A stretch of DNA of 6,040 nucleotides from an uncultured Collinsella sp. (GTDB taxonomy: Bacteria > Actinomycetota > Coriobacteriia > Coriobacteriales > Coriobacteriaceae). The notes beneath the pieces are model-generated. The model made no database searches. It was not told the DNA's origin and was given only the letters and a program-made list of their open reading frames with translations. The position numbers and the translations under genes were made by a program. Of the stretch, positions 1 through 4,531 are shown in pieces. Location of the stretch: contig CAJKEF010000075.1 in NCBI GenBank assembly GCA_905198825.1, positions 1 to 6,040 on the forward strand, in the 5' to 3' direction. Position 1 is the stretch's first letter. The number at the start of each line of letters is the position of its first letter.

Positions 1-1379
1 TCCTGGACCATCCCAAGTTTGAGAAGGCTGTCAACCACGACGCGCTGCGCCCCTACCTGACGCTGCAATTCCCTGCCACGGAGGAGACCTTCTTTAAGGG
101 CGTGTTCAAGCTTGCCCCGGCGCATTGTTTTACGTATGACCTGACGACCAACACCATGGACATCAAGCGTTACTGGAGCTGTGACTTCACCGACGACAAC
201 TCCAAGACCTTCGAGGAGTACGTGGACGAGTGCGACAAGGTCGTGCACGAAAGCGTCGCTGCGCACCGAATCGCCGATGTTAAGGTGGGCTCGTTCCTTT
301 CTGGCGGTGTGGACTCCAGCTACATTGCCGCCTGTCTCATGCCCGACACCACGTATTCTGTCGGCTTCGATTACAAGAACTTCAACGAGACCAACTACGC
401 CGCCGAGCTTTCCGACAAGCTGGGCATCAAGAACGTGCGCAAGATGATTACCGCCGACGAGTTCTTTGATGCACTGCCCGATATCCAGTACCACATGGAC
501 GAGCCGCAATCGAACCTGTCCAGCGTGCCGCTGTACTATCTGGCGCAGATGGCTTCCAAGGAGGTCACCGTCGTCCTTTCGGGCGAGGGTGCCGACGAAC
601 TGTTTGCCGGCTATGAGTGGTACGAGGACACCCCCGAGATGCGCACCTTTAAGAAGCGCGTGCCGCTCGGCGTACGTCGCGCCCTGGGCTCACTCGTTCA
701 GCATCTCCCCTACTTTAAGGGCCACAACTTCCTGACGAAATGCGCCGAGGTTCCCGAGCGCTGGTATGTGGGTCAGGCAAAGGTGTTCGATCCCTCCGAG
801 GTCGACGAGGTGCTCAAGCCCGCTTATGACACCGGCAAGAACGCCGCCGAGATGTGCGCCGAGTACTACAAGCAGGTTCCCAACTGCTGCGAGCTTTCCA
901 AGAAACAGTATCTGGATATGAACATGTGGCTGCCGGGCGACATTCTGCTCAAGGCCGACAAGATGTGCATGGCGCATTCTCTGGAGCTTCGCGTCCCGTT
1001 CCTGGACAAGAAGGTCATGGAGTTTGCCGAGCACATTCCCGCCAACTACCGTGTTAACGAAGAAGGTTGCAAGCTCGTCCTGCGTCACGCCGCCAACCGC
1101 ACGCTGCCCGACGAGTGGGCAACGCGCAAGAAGGTGGGCTTCCCTGTACCGGTCAAGTTCTGGCTACGCGAGCAAAAGTATTACGACTACGTAAAGGAAT
1201 ACTTCACCGCGCCGTGGGCTGCTGATTTCTTTGACACCGATGCGCTCATGAAACTGCTCGACGATCACTTTAAGGGTCGCGCGCTCAACCAGCGCAAGAT
1301 CTATACCACGCTGACGTTCCTCATTTGGTACAAGCGCTTCTTTATCGACGAGGACAAGGGCGCTAAAGTCGCCGCTTAG
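1..1379 (+). CDS. asnB: Asparagine synthetase (glutamine-hydrolysing), 5'-truncated by window edge
   Basis: This enzyme makes asparagine from aspartate, ATP and glutamine in the cytosol. The frame is open from base 3 to the TAG at 1377-1379, giving 458 residues. The family is usually about 550-630 residues, so the N-terminal Cys-nucleophile glutaminase domain lies outside the window and only its tail and the synthetase domain are present. Numbering from base 3, the visible motifs are the PP-loop ATP-pyrophosphatase signature SGGVDSS (100-106), MDEP (165-168), SGEGADELFAGY (193-204), DILLKADKM (313-321) and LELRVPFLD (327-335), followed by a KKVGFPVP segment. All are typical of the AsnB C-terminal domain and none looks damaged. 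The in-frame GTG at 102 is internal: conserved AsnB-like sequence (LRPYLTLQF) reads through upstream of it. No T-run terminator follows; a tRNA promoter begins within about 20 nt of the stop. The assignment is firm; asnB versus an asnO-like paralogue cannot be settled here. Confidence 0.95.
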   Translation, partial: LDHPKFEKAVNHDALRPYLTLQFPATEETFFKGVFKLAPAHCFTYDLTTNTMDIKRYWSCDFTDDNSKTFEEYVDECDKVVHESVAAHRIADVKVGSFLSGGVDSSYIAACLMPDTTYSVGFDYKNFNETNYAAELSDKLGIKNVRKMITADEFFDALPDIQYHMDEPQSNLSSVPLYYLAQMASKEVTVVLSGEGADELFAGYEWYEDTPEMRTFKKRVPLGVRRALGSLVQHLPYFKGHNFLTKCAEVPERWYVGQAKVFDPSEVDEVLKPAYDTGKNAAEMCAEYYKQVPNCCELSKKQYLDMNMWLPGDILLKADKMCMAHSLELRVPFLDKKVMEFAEHIPANYRVNEEGCKLVLRHAANRTLPDEWATRKKVGFPVPVKFWLREQKYYDYVKEYFTAPWAADFFDTDALMKLLDDHFKGRALNQRKIYTTLTFLIWYKRFFIDEDKGAKVAA

Positions 1380-1398
1380 TTTTCGTTATGAATTAGCG

Positions 1399-1426
1399 GT
1401 GAACCACGCAGGGTTTCCGCTATACT
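1399..1426 (+). promoter_or_regulatory. Probable sigma-70-type promoter of the tRNA-Val gene
   Basis: A -10 hexamer TATACT (1421-1426, 5 of 6 to consensus) sits 10 nt before the mature tRNA 5' end. A weak -35 candidate, GTGAAC (1399-1404, 3 of 6), lies 16 nt upstream of it. Transcription would start near 1433, a few bases before the tRNA. The element overlaps an imperfect hairpin (1395-1421). The -10 is convincing by position; the -35 is tentative. Confidence 0.6.
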
Positions 1427-1436
1427 CAATCCCTGC

Positions 1437-1512
1437 GGGCGATTGGCGCAACGGTTAGCGCAGGTGCTTTACACGCACAAGGCTGGGGGTTCGAATCCCT
1501 CATCGCCCACCA
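1437..1512 (+). tRNA. tRNA-Val (anticodon UAC), CCA encoded
   Basis: The 76-nt sequence folds into a full cloverleaf. The acceptor stem is GGGCGAT/ATCGCCC (1437-1443 with 1502-1508), the D-stem is GCGC/GCGC with an 8-nt loop, and the anticodon loop is TTTACAC with anticodon TAC at 1470-1472. The T-stem is GGGGG/CCCTC around TTCGAAT, the discriminator is A1509, and the encoded CCA is at 1510-1512. The anticodon, A35, C36 and A73 fit valine identity, reading GUA and probably other GUN codons. The top pair of the anticodon stem (27-43) is a G-A mismatch; every other stem pair is Watson-Crick or G-U. The gene is monocistronic, with its own promoter upstream and a terminator 11 nt downstream. Confidence 0.97.
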
Positions 1513-1582
1513 CTGATTTGACAGGCTCCCAGCAATGGGAGCCTTTCTTTTTTGGGCCCATCGCAGAGGGATTCGAACCCGC
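1495..1582 (+). repeat. Tandem repeat copy A: tRNA 3' end, terminator, inverted T-arm copy
   Basis: This block begins inside the tRNA-Val T-arm (ATCCCTCATCGCCC...) and continues through the CCA end, a spacer (CTGATTTGAC), the terminator hairpin and T-run. It ends with GGCCCATCGCAGAGGGATTC followed by GAACCCGC. The same ordered series recurs at 1681-1770, offset by 186-188 nt. The GAGGGATTCGAACCC at 1566-1580 is the exact reverse complement of the tRNA T-arm at 1487-1501. The block therefore carries a direct tRNA end and an inverted T-arm facing each other across the terminator. Confidence 0.85.
1523..1553 (+). terminator. Rho-independent terminator of tRNA-Val
   Basis: A perfect 8-bp stem AGGCTCCC/GGGAGCCT (1523-1530 and 1537-1544) closes a 6-nt loop AGCAAT. 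It runs directly into the T-tract TTTCTTTTTT. It lies 11 nt after the CCA end of the tRNA, as expected for a single-tRNA transcription unit. Confidence 0.93.
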
Positions 1583-1680
1583 AAGGGTGCGGAGCTGAGG
1601 AAACGCGAAGCGTTTTCCAGCGCAGCACGCGAGGGCCGTAGGCCCGAAGCGAAAGCGGGCGGCGCCAGCCGCACGCGGAC
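1583..1680. other. GC-rich hairpin-forming spacer between repeat copies
   Basis: This 98-nt segment holds no credible gene. It contains three stem-loops: a long interrupted hairpin at 1587-1628 (outer GTGC/GCAC, inner arms around the loop GAA within AAACGCGAAGCG), GGGCC-GTA-GGCCC at 1633-1645, and GCGGC-GCCA-GCCGC at 1659-1672. None is followed by a T-run, so they are not intrinsic terminators. The pattern resembles a REP-like or small non-autonomous palindromic element, but I cannot assign it to a known family. Confidence 0.5.
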
Positions 1681-1770
1681 ATCCCTCATCGCCCACCACT
1701 GAATTGTTAGGCCTCCAGCGATGGAGGCCTTTCTTTTTTTCAGGCCCATCGCAGAGGGATTCGAACCCGC
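1681..1770 (+). repeat. Tandem repeat copy B: second tRNA-Val 3' end, terminator, inverted T-arm copy
   Basis: ATCCCTCATCGCCCACCACT, then GA (1681-1702), is identical to the last part of tRNA-Val, its CCA and the bases just beyond. It is followed by a diverged spacer, a second terminator hairpin, and GGCCCATCGCAGAGGGATTC then GAACCCGC (1743-1770), identical to copy A over 28 nt. Nothing upstream of 1681 can complete a tRNA; the 5' two thirds are absent, so this is a tRNA fragment and not a second gene. The copy most likely arose by duplication or recombination at the tRNA locus. Confidence 0.85.
1709..1740 (+). terminator. Second intrinsic terminator (copy B)
   Basis: A 9-bp stem AGGCCTCCA/TGGAGGCCT (1709-1717 and 1722-1730) closes a GCGA tetraloop of GNRA type and is followed by TTTCTTTTTTT. 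It corresponds to the terminator at 1523-1553. The two differ at two stem positions, and both changes are compensated on the opposite arm. It would back up termination of transcripts that read through the first hairpin, since no gene lies directly upstream. Confidence 0.85.
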
Positions 1771-1855
1771 CAGCACGTCTGTCACAAAGGCCGTGGCCAA
1801 ATAATGGCAAAAATGAGTACCGCTACTTTGCTTGCAACATATAAAAAGATAGCGT

Positions 1856-1872
1856 TTGCGTAAGTTACGCAA
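1856..1872. promoter_or_regulatory. 17-nt perfect dyad, operator-like
   Basis: TTGCGTAA-G-TTACGCAA is a perfect 8-bp inverted repeat around one central base, inside the AT-rich island. A 9-nt direct repeat GCAACATAT lies at 1834-1842 and again at 1869-1877, overlapping the dyad's right edge. A shorter odd-centred dyad CTAACAGTTAG follows at 1892-1902. This arrangement suits a dimeric DNA-binding protein, but no downstream gene on either strand is obviously served and no regulator is identified. Confidence 0.4.
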
Positions 1873-1963
1873 CATATGTCCATTATAAGGACTAACAGTT
1901 AGATCACAATCGTGCATTCATCGCCATTTCGACTTGCTATCTGGCCTTATTAGTCCAAAATTG

Positions 1964-1984
1964 CTGCTACCAAATCGGTAGCAG
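1964..1984. other. Stem-loop CTGCTACC/GGTAGCAG
   Basis: A perfect 8-bp stem (1964-1971 with 1977-1984) closes a 5-nt loop AAATC. Its right half overlaps the right arm of the 33-nt inverted repeat. On the plus strand a T6 run (2000-2005) occurs only 15 nt later, too far for a standard intrinsic terminator. On the minus strand no U-run follows. Confidence 0.5.
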
Positions 1985-2009
1985 TACTCATATTTAATGT
2001 TTTTTGACC

Positions 2010-2061
2010 AGCGGGTCTCCCTGCCTTAGCAAATCTAAGGCAAAACGGGCTCCAGACCGCT
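2010..2061. other. Nested stem-loop downstream of argD
   Basis: An inner perfect 8-bp stem TGCCTTAG/CTAAGGCA (2022-2029 with 2035-2042) with loop CAAAT is enclosed by an outer arm AGCGGGTCT/AGACCGCT (2010-2018 with 2054-2061, one bulged base). It starts 66 nt past the argD stop on the minus strand, where an operon end is expected. No T-tract follows on that strand, where the next bases include an A-run. It could be a non-canonical terminator or an mRNA 3'-end stabilising structure; the stretch 2062-2126 shows nothing else. Confidence 0.45.
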
Positions 2062-2126
2062 GAATCATGCCACATAGGGCACGCTCGCAGTCCGGAACCC
2101 GGTCCAAATTGAGTTATTGCGCCGCG

Positions 2127-3410
2127 TTAGACCAAGACACCCGACAGGATCTCGATCAGACTGTCCACGTCGGCTTCCTCGCAGACGAGCGGCGGCAAGA
2201 AACGCAGCGTATGAGCACCCGTAGCGTTAATCACGGCACCGGCGGCCAGCGCGCGGGCAACAATATCATGCGCGTCGCCCGCGGCATCATCCAAATCGCA
2301 GCCGAGCATCAGGCCACGGCCACGCACCTCTACCACATGCGGAAGCTTAGCCAGCGCCTGCTCCATATAGGCGCCAACCTTGGCAGCATGCTCGGCATAA
2401 TCGCCGCGCACAAGCGCGGAGAGCGTCGCGGCACATGCCGCGATGGCCAAGCAGCTACCGCCAAAGGTCGAGCCGTGGTCGCCCGGCTTAAACACGTCGG
2501 CAATCTCCTTCTTTGCCACGACGGCACCCATGGGCACGCCGTCGGCAATGCCCTTGGCAAGGCTCATGATGTCGGGTTCCACGCCATAGGTCTGGAACGC
2601 AAACGGCTTACCCGTGCGGAAGATACCGCACTGGACCTCGTCGGCGATAAGCACGGCGCCCACTTCGTGTGCCAGGTCGCGCGCTGCCGCCATAAACTCC
2701 TCGGTCATGGGGTGCACGCCACTCTCACCCTGGATCGGCTCGAGCATCACGGCACAAATCTCGCTCCCCAGCTGCTTAAAGATCGCACGCAGCTCGTCCA
2801 CATCGTTGGGCGTGCAGGCCACAAAGCCACCCGGCAGCGGGCGAAAGCTGTCCTGCAGCCAATCCTGCATGGTGGCGGCAATGGTCTCGAGCGTACGGCC
2901 GTGGAAGCCGCCGCGCATGCACACGATGGTGTTGCCGCCATTACCGGCACGCTTGGCGTACAGGCGCGCGAGCTTCATCGAGCCCTCGTTGGCCTCGGCG
3001 CCAGAGTTGGCAAAGAAGGTCTCCCAAACCTGCTCATCCGCAGACGGGGCACCAAGAGCAGCTGCCGTGGTCTCATCGCCGGCGACAATGGCATCGGCAA
3101 GCACGCGCGCACCATCTACGTCGTCGTTAGCAAGCTTGGACAGCAGCGCCGCGACCTGTCCGCGCTGCTCGATGTAGAAGTAATTGGAGACATGCATGAG
3201 CTTTTTGGTCTGTGCCTCGAGCGCCGAGAGCACAGCCAGGTTGCCATGACCTAGGCTGCACACGCCGATGCCGGCAAGAAAGTCGAGGTACTCACGGCCA
3301 TCGTCGCCGGTGAGCTTCATGCCGTGACCCTCGACAAACTCGACCGGAGAGCGGCCAAAGGTATGCATAACGTAATGGGATTCAAGCGATTGCTGAGCTG
3401 CAAGTGACAT
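2127..3410 (-). CDS. argD: Acetylornithine aminotransferase
   Basis: A class-III PLP-dependent transaminase converting N-acetylglutamate 5-semialdehyde plus glutamate to N-acetylornithine and 2-oxoglutarate, in the cytosol. The protein is 427 residues; the family is usually about 375-405. The visible motifs are NSGAEANE (135-142), FHGRT (169-173, cofactor stacking), LEPIQGE (223-229), IADEVQ with the PLP-ring Asp257, the Schiff-base lysine K286 in SLAKGI, GSTFGG (313-318) and RFLPPLV (403-409). All catalytic elements are present. The extra length lies mainly in about 30 residues at 92-129, before the NSGAEANE motif. The ATG start has AAAGG 6 nt upstream. Genomic context (argJ, argB) favours ArgD over the related succinylornithine or GABA transaminases, although some ArgD enzymes also act on succinyl-diaminopimelate precursors in lysine synthesis. 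It is the last gene of the arg cluster seen here. Confidence 0.95.
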   Translation of the reverse strand: MSLAAQQSLESHYVMHTFGRSPVEFVEGHGMKLTGDDGREYLDFLAGIGVCSLGHGNLAVLSALEAQTKKLMHVSNYFYIEQRGQVAALLSKLANDDVDGARVLADAIVAGDETTAAALGAPSADEQVWETFFANSGAEANEGSMKLARLYAKRAGNGGNTIVCMRGGFHGRTLETIAATMQDWLQDSFRPLPGGFVACTPNDVDELRAIFKQLGSEICAVMLEPIQGESGVHPMTEEFMAAARDLAHEVGAVLIADEVQCGIFRTGKPFAFQTYGVEPDIMSLAKGIADGVPMGAVVAKKEIADVFKPGDHGSTFGGSCLAIAACAATLSALVRGDYAEHAAKVGAYMEQALAKLPHVVEVRGRGLMLGCDLDDAAGDAHDIVARALAAGAVINATGAHTLRFLPPLVCEEADVDSLIEILSGVLV

Positions 3411-3427
3411 GGGATGCCTTTCGTTGA

Positions 3428-3441
3428 GCGCCGGACGGCGC
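3428..3441 (-). other. Short perfect GC hairpin in the argB-argD gap
   Basis: GCGCCG-GA-CGGCGC is a perfect 6-bp inverted repeat that ends 17 nt before the argD start codon and just upstream of its AAAGG ribosome site. There is no U-run, so it is not a terminator. With a 2-nt centre, the closing pair probably opens to give a tetraloop. It may affect argD translation or mRNA processing; that is inference. Confidence 0.45.
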
Positions 3442-3479
3442 AGACCTATGGGTGCAGGAATGGGGCGGCTGCGGGTCAG

Positions 3480-4451
3480 CTAGACCGTCTGAAGCTTCTC
3501 GACCTCGTCGAGGTTCTCGGTCAGACGCGCAGCAAACGTCGAAAGCGGATGCGGATGCGTATCGAACTCGTAAGCCGTCTCGGTGGAATGGATCACGGTA
3601 CCGACGCCGGCATCGGTCAGCAGCTCCAGGAGCAGCGAGTGCGGCGTCGTGCCGTTGATGATGTGGGCCCGGAAAACGCCAGCGGTAAGCGCATCGACGG
3701 CGGCGCGCAGCTTGGGGATCATGCCCTTGTCGACCTCGCCGCCATAGAGCATCTCATTGACCTCGTCGAGCGTCAGGTTGGAGATAAGCGAATCCTTGTC
3801 GCTAAAGTCCTTGTACAGGCCGTCGACGTCGGTCAAGAAGATCGCTTTGTGCGCATGAAGCGCCGCCGCAACGGCGCCGGCGGCGTTGATGTTGAAGAAG
3901 CCACCGTCCTCCCCCGCCGCGACCGTGGCGACAACGGGAATGTACTCGCTATCGAGCAAGCGCTCGATATAGTCGGTGTTGACGTGCGTCACTTTGCCCA
4001 CGCGACCGAGCTCGGGGTCGAGCGGCTCGGCGATGAGTGTGCCGGCATCGCTGCCCGACACGCCTACGGCCAGGTTGCCGTGGTGGTTGATGGCGGCGAC
4101 CAGCTCCTGGTTAACCTTGCCGCCCAGCACCTCGCGCACGATATCCATAGTCGCCGGCGTGGTCACGCGCTGGCCGTTCTTAAACTCGACGGGAATATCG
4201 TAATGGCTCAGCGCCTCGTTGATGGCCTTGCCGCCGCCATGCACGATGACGGGGCGCATGCCGATGATCTTGAGCAGGACGATGTCGCTCATCACGTCGC
4301 GGCGCAGTTGCTCGTCGACCATGGCGGCTCCGCCATATTTGATAACGACCGTCTTGCCGGTCAGGTTTTTAATCCACGGCAGCGCTTCGAACAGCAGCTG
4401 CGCGGTTGCTTCGTTGGATTCGCTCGAACGACAATCGCGTGCGAATTTCAT
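3480..4451 (-). CDS. argB: Acetylglutamate kinase, atypical NINAD motif and extended C-terminus
   Basis: An amino-acid-kinase-family enzyme that phosphorylates N-acetylglutamate, the second step of ornithine synthesis. The chosen start gives 323 residues (family about 260-300). Visible motifs are VIKYGGAAM with K38, the HGGG loop (71-74), NGQRVT (92-97), LTDVDGLY (207-213) and KGMIPKL with K247. The N-terminal helix EALPWIKNL resembles the extension of hexameric, arginine-inhibited enzymes, so feedback inhibition by arginine is likely (inference). Two oddities stand out. The usual NINADTAAGA stretch reads NINAAGA (187-193), a 3-residue gap that removes the Asp known in the E. coli enzyme as Asp162, which organises the catalytic lysines. 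About 33 residues also follow the normal end (AGVGTVI), with an acidic, non-conserved-looking tail. The upstream ATG at 4589 would overlap argJ and add 46 unrelated residues; 4451 has GAGG 6 nt upstream and is preferred. The family is certain; full activity is not. Confidence 0.93.
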   Translation of the reverse strand: MKFARDCRSSESNEATAQLLFEALPWIKNLTGKTVVIKYGGAAMVDEQLRRDVMSDIVLLKIIGMRPVIVHGGGKAINEALSHYDIPVEFKNGQRVTTPATMDIVREVLGGKVNQELVAAINHHGNLAVGVSGSDAGTLIAEPLDPELGRVGKVTHVNTDYIERLLDSEYIPVVATVAAGEDGGFFNINAAGAVAAALHAHKAIFLTDVDGLYKDFSDKDSLISNLTLDEVNEMLYGGEVDKGMIPKLRAAVDALTAGVFRAHIINGTTPHSLLLELLTDAGVGTVIHSTETAYEFDTHPHPLSTFAARLTENLDEVEKLQTV

Positions 4452-4457
4452 AATCTG

Positions 4458-4461
4458 CCTC
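4458..4461 (-). promoter_or_regulatory. Ribosome binding site fixing the argB start
   Basis: Read on the minus strand, GAGG (within ACGAGGC) lies 6 nt before the ATG at 4449-4451. This supports that codon over the in-frame ATG at 4589, which lies inside argJ. The resulting N-terminus (MKFARDCRSS) leads directly into the conserved ArgB helix. Confidence 0.7.
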
Positions 4462-4531
4462 GTCTTTCGTATCGTTATCACGCCGTGCTTCGCTGTCCGC
4501 AATGCGGCAAGATGCGCAGCGTGCCTGGAAT

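Larger units (their letters stand above)
1794..2010. repeat. AT-rich island bounded by a 33-nt imperfect inverted repeat
   Basis: The left arm (1794-1826) and the right arm (1978-2010) are inverted copies matching at about 25 of 33 positions. The best-conserved core is ATGAGTACCGCTAC (1813-1826) against the reverse complement of 1978-1991 (13 of 14). The 151 nt between the arms are clearly AT-richer than the flanking genes and contain no ORF of credible length. Terminal inverted repeats around a short AT-rich non-coding core resemble a MITE, but no flanking target-site duplication was evident, and a paired regulatory site is equally possible. It lies downstream of argD on the minus strand and after the tRNA block on the plus strand. 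Confidence 0.55.

Noticed and set aside
102..104. GTG as the start of asnB
   Set aside because: The frame is open and conserved-looking to the window edge, and a start here would remove the whole glutaminase domain.
1680..1770. Second tRNA gene
   Set aside because: Only the last 18 nt of tRNA-Val sequence plus flank are present; no acceptor 5' strand, D-arm or anticodon arm can be formed upstream.
1495..1770. CRISPR array
   Set aside because: There are only two diverged repeat units of about 90 nt with tRNA and terminator content, no short regular repeat-spacer pattern and no cas genes.
1426..1917. Minus-strand open frame of 163 codons across the tRNA block, with a RDSNPQP-type sequence, and its overlapping smaller frames
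   Set aside because: This is the familiar spurious translation of the antisense strand of a tRNA and its repeats. It has no ribosome site, no family and overlaps the tRNA, both terminators and the palindromic spacer.
2067..3254. Plus-strand open frame of 395 codons
   Set aside because: It is antisense to argD, rich in His, Gln and Arg as expected for a GC-rich shadow frame, and has no recognisable motif. argD is certain on the other strand.
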